From: Meghimatium bilineatum
Lineage: Eukaryota > Mollusca > Gastropoda > Stylommatophora > Philomycidae
Reading direction: 5' to 3'
NCBI GenBank assembly: GCA_034231615.1
Contig: CM067298.1
Span: forward strand, 20,279,478-20,343,477
DNA length: 64,000 nucleotides
Below, in pieces: positions 13,118-23,804 of this stretch. The position numbers were made by a program, and so were the translations under genes. How positions within the stretch are numbered: position 1 is the first letter of the stretch; each line of letters starts with the position of its first letter. The notes under the pieces were generated by a model, which saw only the letters and a list, made by a program, of their open reading frames with translations, was not told where the DNA came from and ran no database searches.

Positions 13118-13125
13118 AGTTTATA

Positions 13126-13207
13126 TATGAATATGTCATAATTAATCATATTCGCCAAGAAGTGAATATGAATATGTCATAATTAATCATATTCGCCATG
13201 AAGTCAA
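13126..13207. repeat. About 41-bp repeat, 2 copies
   Basis: Two nearly identical copies of aatatgtcataattaatc-atattcgcca. Confidence 0.9.
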
Positions 13208-13558
13208 CAGATATATATGATAAACATGATGATGTCATGTCAGTCAAATGTTGACTGCCATGTTGACAAATATCTTCTCAGTATGACTATATTTGCTATT
13301 ATCATATTGTAATCTGATCTGAACTTTGCAACTCGCATTATTGACGTATGCTACTGTAAGAAACATCCTAACGCAGGAATAGTTCATTGGTATAATTCAG
13401 TAGTCCACAAAATACAACCCGTGGACCAATACAGCACACTAAGTCATTTGTATTAGTCCGCCAGGTTTATATATAATACTACATGCAATGGTCTACGCGC
13501 TGAGAATATACTACATGGTGTTCCAGGGATTAAAATAACATTTCTGAAAGCATACCAA

Positions 13559-13798
13559 ATGAGAAAAACTCAATTTGGTCTGCGATTTGCAAAGGTTGCC
13601 CACTTCAGAAATAAACCTTCAACTTATGACGGTTCGGTTCCGGCTACAACATATGTGTTTATACCCAAATTAATACCTGGTTTCTCAAATGATAAATATT
13701 CTAAACGAGGTTATACTGGGCATTTATCTGACGTCTTCAACAGGAAAGACATAGATAGAAAACAACTAGACCATCACGATATAAGACACGTTGGCTAA
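13559..13798 (+). other. Unassigned 79-codon open frame
   Basis: Not recognised. The middle reads TTYVFIPKLIPGFSNDKYS, with normal-looking composition. It follows the frame at 12761-13117 on the same strand by 440 bp, so the two may be pieces of one decayed coding region. A start or function cannot be supported. Confidence 0.25.
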
Positions 13799-14096
13799 TT
13801 GGAAACATCATTCTTCTAAATGAATCATATGATTTTTCCTGTGATTTTCATTGGATGTCAACACAAAGTATAAACAAAGCTACCACCGAAAATCACAGCA
13901 AAAGTCATATTAGTTATTTTAGAAGGCTATTTGCCAATTAGTCAACATGTCTTACAATTGCAATGGTCATGACTAGAATACGGACTAACGTCAGTCAACT
14001 AAATTTATATACTTGGTGCCATAGATGAGATTATTTTGCTTTCCATGATTGTCTGTTAAAAGATTGAAATCTATATTGTCTTTCTGATATAAGTAA

Positions 14097-14465
14097 ATTC
14101 AAGTAGGAAGCCAGAGAATAAAATTAAAAACTTCTTGAAACTAACGGGATTTGAAGCGTAACGGGTCTTTCCGTACTTGAATAACCGCATCTCCAAATAC
14201 AGATACGAATTTGTCACGACATTCAAACTGTGTACTCAGAAACTGAAAACGGACTAATAGGTACAATGACTATTACAACAATAACGAAAATCCCGTACAG
14301 GTATTGAAGTATCATCAGCAACACAAATATATAACATCCGTTTACGTCGACAAGGGGCAATAAGTCTTCTTGTAAACTTAAATAACATGTAGACAGTACA
14401 ATATTGCTTAAAACAGTTGCTTATACAAGCAAATTCACGTAGGAAGCAGGAGGATTTATACAAAT
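14097..14465 (-). mobile_element. Dispersed repeat S3, with tRNA-like B-box
   Basis: About 330 bp shared with 14480-14710 (inverted), 51895-52205 and 52215-52500. The minus strand has cgcttcaaatccc, one mismatch from a B-box. Conserved markers on the + strand are ttccgtacttga, ccgcatctccaaa, acattcaaac-tgtgtactca and aaaatcccgtac. No coding capacity. Either a tRNA-SINE or a larger non-autonomous element. Confidence 0.65.
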
Positions 14466-14479
14466 ACGGTTATATGTTT

Positions 14480-14710
14480 GTGTGACTGAGGATAATTCAA
14501 TACTTGTACAGGATGTTCGTTGTTGTTGTAATAGTCCGTGTTTCGATTGGTCCGTTCTCAGTGACGTGAGTACACAGTTTGAATGTCTTGACAAAATTGC
14601 AACTTTATTTGGAGATGCGGTTAGTCAAGTACGGAAAATCTCGTGTACGAGAGTTGCTAGGCAATTCGGTGCCGTTATAACAGACTGGTTCAATTCCCGT
14701 TAGTCTGAAG
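14480..14710 (+). mobile_element. Repeat S3, inverted neighbour
   Basis: The reverse complement of the copy at 14097, separated by a short spacer. The + strand shows a B-box-like actggttcaattcccg near its end (14683). Together the two arms could fold into a long imperfect hairpin. Confidence 0.65.
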
Positions 14711-14734
14711 AAATATCTTTCTGACAAGAATGGA

Positions 14735-14880
14735 ATCCAGATTGTCTTTCAGACGAGAATAGAATACAATGTGACTTTCAGGCGAAAAGGAAATATGTAT
14801 TGACTTTCAGACGAGAATGGAATATATATTGACTTTCAGACGAGAATGGAACCCATATTTTCTTTCTGACGCAAATTGCT
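14735..14880. repeat. 29-bp minisatellite, 5 copies
   Basis: Units of gactttcagacgagaatgga plus a variable AT end; directly follows the S3 repeat. Confidence 0.9.
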
Positions 14881-15172
14881 GACGTTTGTCTCGCTTTTCA
14901 TTTTACTTTCTGTCTGAACTTATAATCTCCAAGAGCCTTTACGCATAGTCGGCTAATCCTACACAAATCCGCTTGTCATCCGATCAACCGCCATTTTGCT
15001 GCTACAATTTCTACCCCTTTTTTAAAAACCAATATTTCAGTCGCCATCTGAATTTTGGAATTTAGAAACATTCATTAGGTTTTTTCTACAAACATGTACC
15101 AAAACAGTGATATCATGGGATTCTTTTCTGTTTCCCCAGCCCTCAAATATAATTTCCCTTTCTGTAAACCTA

Positions 15173-15352
15173 CATCTTGATATTCTGGAATAATCTACTT
15201 CTATATCATGGAATGATCTACTTCTCTATATTCTGAAATGATCTACTTCCCTATGTTATGGAATGATATACTTCTCTATATTCCAGAATTATCTACTTCT
15301 CTATACTCTGGAATGATCTACTTCTCTATATTCTGGAATGATCTACTCAAGT
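15173..15352. repeat. 25-bp minisatellite
   Basis: About 7 units of tctggaatgatctacttctc plus tatat. Confidence 0.93.
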
Positions 15353-15639
15353 TATAGAAGAAACCATTGTAGATCTGTATTACACAATCTAGCAGCAACC
15401 CAGAGTTGCATTACCTTTAAGATATGGAAAATTGTCAACTATCACATAGTATAGAAACCACTGACTATTTAGAGACTTTGTGGTTATATGATTCTTGAAT
15501 TCAGGACACATCTATAGGTGTCCTGATCTATCTAGTATATGTCGTCAGTTACACAACTACTGACATTGCCAGTTTTCTGTTCATGAATGTTCTTTGGAAG
15601 AACATAAGAAGCGCATAGGTAGGTGTAAATGGATAATAT

Positions 15640-17165
15640 CGCAAAATCTATAATATAATAGCTTAGTTCTGTGATGCTTTCCAGAATGCTCTATAAATAG
15701 AACATTTTCATTACGGAATCCCGTGCGACATCCAATCAAAACGATTGGTGTCTTGACGTTATTCAAGCAGACGACATTTTTGTATACAAATATTTATGCG
15801 CTAACAGGGTCTGTATCGGCTTGTAGTTGAAGTTATCTAAAATACATTATATTTTTAAACAAACATATAATTTGCTTGAAAGGATGGATGAAGATGATCT
15901 AATCGCAAGAAAGCGTCAAAAAACAAAAATGCGAAACGATAAATCGTTGAGTTGTCAGAGTTAAGAGTCTCTCGCTCGGATTTGTGCCGCAGATTCTGCA
16001 GAGCATAGATATAGAATTTAACGCAAGATGCACAGAATTGATTTATCAACAATCTCTTCATCAGAGATAAACACGACTTGCTAAGGTGCCGATTAGCAAT
16101 GGCGTCGAGCTAAGCTAGAATCATCAGCGCAAAGAGAAAATCGACAAGCTATGATTAGAGAATTCCAACGTCGTCACAGTCAGCATCAAATGTAGAAGCT
16201 GCAGATGCCGAAGCTACAGATGTTACACATGCGTTGAAGTCAAGCAATTTCAAATGAATCAGAAAATTTCACTGATGATCGTGTTGCTGCACATAACTGG
16301 AATTTTCGATATTATATGTCAATTTTGTGGTGCTAAAAATGTATGGACGATAACGATGACAAGTTTACAAGTTGTTGCGGAAAGGGAAAGATCATGCTCC
16401 CAACGCCACAAGACATTAATGGTAATAAGCTGGAGTATCCCGAGTTCCTGCATTTGATACTCTGTGATAATACACATCCTAAATACATACATTTTTGCGA
16501 GAAAATTCGCTCTTATAATAGCGTTTTGTCTTTCGCGTCAATGGGAACAGAAATTAAATATTGTCAAGGTTGAGGTCCATATGCTTTAAAACTTCATGGA
16601 CAAACATATCATGGAACTTCTCATATGCAAAAGTTCCACATTTCGCTCAGTTGGTTGTTTTGGCCAGTATTCAAACAGTGGATGTTGGACAAGCACAAGC
16701 AACACATGTTGCATGCGAAAGAGAAATTATTGATAAAATCGAGTGTTTTTTTTCGTCAAGACAATAGACTAGCACAGTCGTATCAGTTAATGAGTGATAT
16801 CTAAACAGGAGAGATTCAAAATGTTGCTAAAACTGGATGGAAATTCCAATAGTAAACATGGTCTTCATGCACGATCGTTATTCTTATCAACGTCGCTATA
16901 ATGAACCAACATCTAACGAGGTTTCAGTTGTTTCTGTCAACGAAGATGGAGAACCACCGTTTTGCCGCGACATTCACATTTATTATTTCATGAAATATTA
17001 GTTAAGGACTGTATTCGTTGAGTATTTATGAACTGTACGATGTCATACTCCCTTTTGTTCCCATACGGTGAACCAGTTTGGCAAGCACATTGGCAATGTA
17101 AGGCATATCGAGGTAAGCAACCCATTAAATTTCGTCCCAACGGGATTTATTTTTCTATACCTATC
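15640..17165 (+). pseudogene. Helitron relic, N-terminal (Helitron_like_N) region
   Basis: This is a rolling-circle transposon fragment. Pieces in three frames: a start MDEDDLIARKRQK with basic coiled stretch, RIFDIICQFCGAKN-type block, FTSCCGKGKIMLPTPQD, EYPEFLHLILCDN, FCEKIRSYNSVLSFASMGTE, GPYALKLHGQTYHGTSHMQ, then VVSVNEDGEPPFCRDIHI and a PYGEPVWQAHW-like motif near 17065. These are the markers of the Helitron N-terminal domain. Rep (HUH) and helicase domains are absent. It aligns along its whole length with the minus-strand copy at 47935-49510, including about 250 bp of 5' non-coding DNA. Confidence 0.9.
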
Positions 17166-17592
17166 TGTACGCTGTGGCCCTTGTTTGCCTTGCGGTGTCA
17201 GTAGTAGATGAATTCTCCGGAGATGATCTTCTGGTGGTTTGTTTACATTTTATATTTACGGTCTTCATCTGAGAACTCTCCATTGTTTCCCACGAGCGGT
17301 ATTACTTAGTAGTGGTTCTTACACTGTCGGGTCGCTAAGCCATTCACAGTGTCGTTTCGATGACTCCAAATGGTTAAACCGTGTTCTAATCTATCCCATT
17401 CAGAAAAGAAATCACATAGTCCATTTAGAAAACACTGAAACACAGAAACTTTACTTCTTTTTCGGCAAGCAGAGATACCAAATCGCCATCTCCCCCCATT
17501 GACCGGAAGTTACCAACGATTCAAGTATAAGAGATTACGTTTCTCCATATTCAAACAAGGAACTGAGAACAGAGTCATTGAGGATATTTTGT
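17166..17592. other. Anonymous stretch after the Helitron relic
   Basis: A + frame at 17239-17502 has no recognised family. If the Helitron continued, its Rep domain should be here, and it is not. Confidence 0.5.
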
Positions 17593-17715
17593 GTGTGAAT
17601 GTGTCTAACGTGCAACCTCTTCGACACTGAGGAGTTAATGTGTCTAACGTGCAACCTCTTCGACACTGAGGAGTTAACGTGTCTAACGTGCAACCTCTTC
17701 GACACTGAGGAGTTA
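17593..17715. repeat. 39-bp minisatellite, 3 copies
   Basis: Units of gtgtctaacgtgcaacctct followed by tcgacactgaggagttaac. The units are nearly identical, so recent. Confidence 0.95.
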
Positions 17716-17979
17716 CGAGTATCATAATAATAATGAGTGAGAAGGCAAACGACGTCAAGAGAAAATGAACATTCCGTTTTTATAGATCTGGAATCAAGCG
17801 TAAAATTCACAGAAAATCTACTACTTCTGTATTCATTTTCTAACTCTTGTAGGTTCTGGTTCAAATACCGTCTGCTGTCCTCTGTTACACTTCAATATAC
17901 GTCAACGATGTTTTAATGTTTCGAGGTTTAAATGTTTCGAGGTTTGAATGTATGAGAAGATACAGTTTATGAACATAAA

Positions 17980-18190
17980 CACAATTGGTAGCATATCCTA
18001 TTCAGGATGCAGCAATCAACCTGGTATTCTTTAGCTATAGTGATTTTCTAGGCAATATAATCACGTTCAGTAGATTTCTATTGCTTTTTTAATGTTCTGG
18101 ATGCACAGTTGCATGCGGCGGGATTCAAATCCGGTATCTTTACCGTCACAAACTAACACTGCATTACGCCGTCACATAGACATAGTCTGT
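17980..18190 (-). mobile_element. tRNA-like SINE, family S2
   Basis: On the minus strand a B-box-like atttgaatcccgcc follows an A-box-like gcgtaatgcagtg. The body (ctaggcaatataatcacgtt on the + strand) aligns with 22865-23065 throughout. Confidence 0.65.
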
Positions 18191-18464
18191 TCATAAATTA
18201 TGGCAGCATTTTTTTTTGATATTTTATGACAATAAGATAGATTCATTTAAAACAGATATAAGAACTAGGATATACACACAATAACGTGTATGATGTGATC
18301 TTATAAAAGAGTACACTTTAGGTTACTACTATTTTTTCCAGTGTATGTATTATTTCACGTGAGTTTCCGATAGTTATATTGTGTTAGTCGTCGCGCAGTA
18401 AGACGTCATCACCTGTTTTCTAAGTAAGTACTATTTTCATACAGTTTTACTATCAGTCTATTGT

Positions 18465-19265
18465 CTATTGTTTTTCGTCATGTGGTTTGTTGTCCACTCT
18501 TGCCGTTAAGCGTAGGAGTTATTGGAGTTCGAGCTTGTGTTCTAAATCCAGATGTGTGGCCTCGGCTGTGCTATGATCGTATCTGTTCACGATAGCCCTG
18601 AAGTTTTCTATCCATCTTTTCCGTGGTCTTCCTCTGGCTTTGTACCCTGATCTCATTTGGTTATATTCCTGTACAGGCAACTTGTTGTGATGCATTCTAA
18701 TAGCATGGTCAAACCACTTGATCTGCTGTCGTTCTGTGTAATCTGTACAAGGTATTGTACCTATTCATTCCCTTCATTTCGTAATATATCGAGCCTGGTG
18801 ACCCAGGCGGCTTTCCTCAAGCATTTCATCTCACATGTCACAATGTGAAGATGAGAGAGACCAGGTTTGGCACTGGTAACACAGTGTTGGTAGGAATATA
18901 ATGTAGAACATTTGTCTTTGAACTTTCATCTCGATCTTGGGATGAAGAAGTAGTGGTGACAGTTGGTATGTTACTGCATTTGCGTTTTGACATCTCGTAT
19001 CTATTTCTCTATCGAGGTTTCCATTTTCTGTAAAATTACTACCGAGTTATTTGTACTCTGTTACTTGTTTTACTCCTATATTGTCTGTCTCTAGGTTTAG
19101 TGGGTTCGGCGGTCTGTATATTGTCATAGTTTCCATCTTTTGTATATTTATCTTCATTTTGTATTTTGTACATGTTGAAAATAGTCTATTTTGATATTTG
19201 TAGTTGAATAGTTGATTTTGTAGTTGGTCTTCGTTTTCGTAAATGAGGCTCTGGTCGTCTGCGAA
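18465..19265 (-). pseudogene. LINE 3' relic, family with copies at 20.0 and 26.9 kb
   Basis: The minus strand in shifting frames reads SKTSNR, TYQLSPLLLHPKIEMK, LPTLCYQCQTW, then a GYKARGRPRKRWIENF block and a short C-terminus. Its 3' portion aligns with 26930-27120 base for base over long stretches, including the shared start gtctattgtcta on the + strand. Confidence 0.85.
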
Positions 19266-19499
19266 AAGTAGTTCATTTATTTAATTGTTTACTAACAGTA
19301 TCACCTTTTATTTACGATACTGTAATAGGCACAATGAAATGCATGAAAACAGTGATACCGTATTATGCATTAAAATTACTTTAAAAAGTGATCATTTCAC
19401 TTTAAAATTTCACTTTGAGTAAGGGAGAAAACCGAAGAGCAGTCTGAAAGGGAACAAAAATCTAGCAGTCTAAGATGTATCGCATCTCAAACTGATGAT

Positions 19500-19610
19500 T
19501 GAAACTTCATTCCGAAGATCACGCAAGTGGGGCACTCACAGGTACCGGAAATTGAAATATCCCCTTCTGAGAGGGGTTCATCAGACTAGTGAGGGTATGA
19601 GTGCCTAAGA
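19500..19610. other. Nested hairpin sequence
   Basis: Ggcactca (19530) and tgagtgcc (19597) are inverted, and between them cccct-tctgag-agggg forms a second hairpin. No known element recognised; could be a small foldback element. Confidence 0.35.
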
Positions 19611-19679
19611 TTGAGCAATATCACATTTGATTTTTTTAAATTGATTTCATTCTTTTAAAATGGCACCATGTAAACAAGT

Positions 19680-19815
19680 GGCAATGTAGATATATTTCAG
19701 ATATATCGTAGACATATTGCAGATATATCATAGACATAATGTAGATATATCGTAGCCATAATGTAGATATATCGTAGACATAATGTAGATATATCGTAGA
19801 CACAATGTAGACCCA
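19680..19815. repeat. 22-bp minisatellite
   Basis: About 6 units of cgtagacataatgtagatat plus at. Confidence 0.93.
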
Positions 19816-19909
19816 ATATATTATCGTAGAAAATATATGGACCGTAAATACTACCAGAAGTTTACCATCCAAATAATATAACTGAACTACTCTTTTTTAA
19901 CGATCAGTT

Positions 19910-20005
19910 CCTACTCTACAGTTCAAGTAAAGAGCTTCAAGATCACATAATCCTACTCTACAGTTCAAGTGAAAATCTTCATGATCACATAATCCTACTC
20001 TACTA
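19910..20005. repeat. 42-bp repeat, about 2.3 copies
   Basis: Units begin tcctactctacagttcaagt and end tcacataa; it lies just before the LINE relic at 20030. Confidence 0.9.
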
Positions 20006-20029
20006 AAGCTGCTTCAATCACAAGATGAA

Positions 20030-20690
20030 GATCAATACAGAAAGAACAGAAGTAATGTCTATAGATAGAAAACTCATTATAGTCAACATAAAATAAATAA
20101 TCAACTACTGAAACAAGTGCAGGAATTCAAATATTTATGGGGCATTTTTACAGTCGATTAAAGAATGGGCAGAGAGCTTGAGACAGGAATTCAAAAATCC
20201 AACTACGTAAATTATGAACTTGCACCAATTTTGAAACACAAAGCTATCCCGATAGAAACCAAAAGGCAAATCCTAAATTCAATATTCATCCCAACATTAT
20301 GTTTTCAATATCAGTCATGGACTGTAACTAAAGAACAAGAGAGAAAGCTTACTGCTTGTGAAATGAGATGTCTAAGAAAAGCAGTACACAGAACAAGAAG
20401 AGATCATATGAGAAATGAGATTACAAGAATTGCTGGAACAACATCAGTGGTCAAATATATTGAAAAAACAGAGATTGAAATCGTTCGGTCTCCTAATGAG
20501 AATAAACTCTTATTGGCCAGCGGCAGGATAAAAAAACATGAAAATGTAAACAGCAAGATACAGAGGCAGACAAAGAAGAAGGTCGCTTGAAGTAGTTACC
20601 AAACATTCTGACATTGCACATCATTACGGCATATCAAGCGAACAGACGCGCAATAGCACGAAAACCGATCGTCATTCAATCCTGCAACAC
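20030..20690 (+). pseudogene. LINE 3' relic with a 141-codon open stretch
   Basis: From 20165 this is open for 141 codons: RELETGIQKSNYVNYELAPI, FIPTLCFQYQSWTVTKEQER, KLTACEMRCLRKAVHRTRR and AGTTSVVKYIEKTEIE. This is the thumb/C-terminal part of an endonuclease-RT LINE. The upstream part (KINTERTEVMSI) is in another frame. It ends in a gatagatagacatataatg tail that runs straight into the higher-order repeat at 20715. Same family as 18465-19265 and 26930-27510, opposite orientation. Confidence 0.9.
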
Positions 20691-20714
20691 CTCACAGCAT
20701 GAACAAATAATGGA

Positions 20715-21475
20715 TAGATAGACATATAATGATAGCCCATGAATAATGACAGTTCATATATCGTTACATTCCCTGTATAATATCAGTCCATGAATAATGA
20801 CAGTTCATATATCGTTACATTCCCTGTATAATATCAGTCCATTTGTAATGACAGTTCATATATCGTTACATTCCCTGTATAATATCAGTCCATTTGTAAT
20901 GACAGTTCATATATCGTTACATTCCCTGTATAATATCAGTCCATTTGTAATGACAGTTCATATATCGTTACATTCCCTGTATAATATCAGTCCATTTGTA
21001 ATGACAGTTCATATATCGTTACATTCCCTGTATAATATCAGTCCATTTGTAATGACAGTTCATATATCGTTACATTCCCTGTATAATATCAGCCCATGAA
21101 TAATGACAGTTCATATATCGTTACATTCCCTGTATAATATCAGTCCATTTGTAATGGCAGTTCATATATCGTTACATTCCCTGTATAATATCAGCCCATG
21201 AATAATGACAGTTCATATATCGTTACATTCCCTGTATAATATCAGCCCATGAATAATGACAGTTCATATATCGTTACATTCCCTGTATAATATCAGTCCA
21301 TTTGTAATGGCAGTTCATATATCGTTACATTCCCTGTATAATATCAGCCCATGAATAATGACAGTTCATATATCGTTACATTCCCTGAAGAATATCAGTC
21401 CATTTGTAATGACAGTTCATATATCGTTACATTCCCTGTATAATATCAGTCCATTTGTAATGACAGTCCTTATGT
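20715..21475. repeat. 51-bp higher-order repeat array
   Basis: Fourteen copies of a 51-bp unit that divides into three related 17-mers: gacagttcatatatcgt, tacattccctgtataat and atcagtccatttgtaat (the last alternates with a ccatgaataat form). Copies are nearly identical. The 51-bp period keeps a + frame open by chance. Confidence 0.95.
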
Positions 21476-22195
21476 AATGTCATGTCTTATATGATGAAAG
21501 TCCTTGTGTAATGACATGTCTTATATAATGACAGTCCCTGTATAATGACATGTCATATGTCTGATGACATCCCATGTACAGTAACAGTTCATGTATCATG
21601 ACGATCCATGTATCATGATTATCCATGTATCATTGCAGTCCATATATCGTATCAGTCTATATATCTTGACAGTCCATATATCGTGACAACTCATATATCG
21701 TAACAACCCATATATCGTGAAATATCATATATCGTGACAGCTCATATATCGTGACAGTCGATATATCGTGACAGCTCATATATCGTAACAGTCAATATAT
21801 CGTGACAGTCCATATATCGTAACAGTCCATGTATCGTAACAGTCCATATATCGTAACAGTCCATGTATCGTAACAGTCCATATATAGTGACAGCTCATAT
21901 ATCGTTACAATCCATATATCGTGACAATACATATATCGTGACAGCTCATATATCGTGACAGCAAATATATCGTGACAGCTCATATATCGTAACAGTCCAT
22001 ATATCGTAACAGTCCATATATCGTGGCAGTCCATATATCGTGGCAGTCCATATATCGTGACAGTCCATATATCGTGACAGTCCATACATCGTGACAGTCC
22101 ATATATCGTGACAGCTCATATATCGTGACAGCTCATATATCGTGACAGCTCATATATCGTGACAGCTCATATATCGTGACGTTCCATGTATCATA
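21476..22195. repeat. 17-bp monomer array
   Basis: About 40 more divergent monomers of gacagtccatatatcgt with agctc/agtcc and gtgac/gtaac variants. It follows the 51-bp array without a gap and shares its monomer. Confidence 0.95.
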
Positions 22196-22864
22196 TCTTG
22201 CAGCTCATGCTTTATTTCCCACATCCCATTTATTTTATTGTTATTCTATACAGTATTATTATTAATTAGAGTATCACCTATTTTAATAATAATACAACAC
22301 TTCGTATCACAGATGGCACGTGATGATGATGATATTACAGTTAATGTATCAAATCTTACTATTCATGTATCACTATTTAATTGTATCTATCACTATTATA
22401 GTTGATTTATTAAACCTAGCATATATTATTTAAATATATAAAGGAACACCTCGGTAACTGTGTTTTTGTTATTCGTTACATTTCACAGTAACACTTGCAA
22501 TGTTTCCGTGATGGAATGTTAGAAATGTGTTTGTTTTTAAATCATGAGATGTTAGGCGCTCTGTGTTCAATCCCAGAGACGTTGGCTAATATTTTTCTTC
22601 GATTTTTATAAACTTAGGCCCACACAGATTAAATTATCTGGCACATTTGAAGAATAATTCGCGTCTATTCTTTTTTGGTTGTTTGTTATAAACGTATTCC
22701 TTCAAATCACATAGAACTACTGTATGGTAGGGATGTAGGTTCTTGATATTTGTTCCACAGGCAATTACTGTGATTTCTTAAATGTTGGAATATCGAACTA
22801 TTTACAAATTAAATTCTACGCACGTTATATCTTGACGCCTTTAAATAATGGAATATATGTTTTG
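22196..22864. other. Anonymous stretch
   Basis: AT-rich, with a B-box-like gtgttcaatccc at 22564. The missing 5' part of the Helitron-type element ending at 23272 could lie here. Confidence 0.4.
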
Positions 22865-23065
22865 AGAAATTGGTAGCATGCCGTATTCAAGACGTAGCCA
22901 TCAACCCATCATTTTTTAGCTGTGATGATCTTCTAGGCAATATAAATACGTTCAGTAGTCTGTCATTGCTTTCTGAATGGTCAAGATGAGCAATTGCCCG
23001 TGGCGGGATTCGAACATGTTACCTTGACCGTCGCCAATGCGCATTGTACTACGCAGGCCTATTTA
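22865..23065 (-). mobile_element. tRNA-like SINE, family S2
   Basis: The minus strand has gcgtagtacaatgcgc (A-box region) and a near-perfect B-box gttcgaatcccgcc. It shares ggtagcat at one end and ctaggcaatataaatacg in the body with the copy at 17980. It lies about 170 bp before the Helitron-type terminus and could be cargo. Confidence 0.7.
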
Positions 23066-23235
23066 AATATAAAATCTGCCATTATCTTTGGAAATGTTTG
23101 CAAGACAAATATTCGCGCCCAAAGTTTGTTTTTAAAAGTATCAGTCAAATCACATAGGCATACATATATCTGTAATGGGCATAATGTGTTATAATCATTT
23201 TCCTTCTGATGTGTTTCGCAATACTAATATATTCT

Positions 23236-23272
23236 TATTCTCACTCCGGGCAACGCCGGGTATTGCTTGTAG
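23236..23272 (+). mobile_element. Helitron-type 3' terminus
   Basis: A GC-rich hairpin (CCGG-gcaacg-CCGG, 23246-23259) is followed 13 bases later by GTAG and then T. Helitrons end in a hairpin plus CTRR and insert before T. It matches the minus-strand terminus at 32666 position by position: TTCTC, hairpin, YATTGYTTSTAG, T. The 5' end was not found, so the element's extent is unknown; a non-autonomous element is likely. Confidence 0.65.
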
Positions 23273-23344
23273 TATGTTATAGTTTATGCATCATACCTTA
23301 CAGCTTGATAATCATTATTATGGTCTATTTGTCATTTTTTTATA

Positions 23345-23800
23345 TTCTAGTTCGAGTTCGAATGCTAGCATGTTATATTGAGGCACTCCTTCTTTATGGA
23401 AGCAAAGCATGGACAGTAAACATAAGTACCCAAGATAAGCAGGAGGCAAATAAGATCTAGTTTTTAAGAAGAATGATGAACATTCTATGGGAAGCCAAGA
23501 ACACTAATGTAGAAGTTGTCAGAGATGCTGGAGTAAAACGACAAATTATAGCGAACATTAGAAAAATACAATCAAGATTTTAAAGTGCATATTATGAGAA
23601 AAGTAAAACGTGAACATTTAGTAACTACCGGAAAGATCAAGGGGAGAAGCGACAGAGAAAGAGGAGAGAAATTTATGGATGGGTTGTTACTGTGGCACAA
23701 AAAGAAGTCACCTACTGAACGTATTAACAACACAATAGACATAGAGTTGTGGAGAAGCATGATCGCCTATGCCGCTCGGCATAGCACTTGATTGATTGAT
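23345..23800 (+). pseudogene. LINE 3' relic with (TTGA)n tail
   Basis: This reads CYIEALLLYGSKAWTVN, then FLRRMMNILWEAK in frame after a stop, HLVTTGKIKGRSDRERGEKF, and ELWRSMIAYAARHST with a stop. The 3' end has tgattgattgattgac, a short tetranucleotide tail. The C-terminus matches the minus-strand relic at 6365. It begins about 70 bp after a Helitron-like terminus. Confidence 0.88.
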
Positions 23801-23804
23801 TGAC

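Noticed and set aside
14683..14700. B-box-like motif as part of a tRNA gene
   Set aside because: No cloverleaf can be drawn around it, and it is shared by dispersed copies, so a SINE-like repeat is more likely.
17593..17715. Tandem 39-bp units as a repeat-protein exon
   Set aside because: Three units only, stops in other frames, no flanking splice sites or start supporting a gene.
20797..22085. Frames with 17-residue repeats in the 51/17-bp arrays
   Set aside because: Open only because 51 bp is a multiple of three or because stops are missing from the 17-mer; unit changes do not preserve residues.
22994..23194. Plus-strand frame of 66 codons
   Set aside because: It runs over the S2 SINE head; no protein family features.
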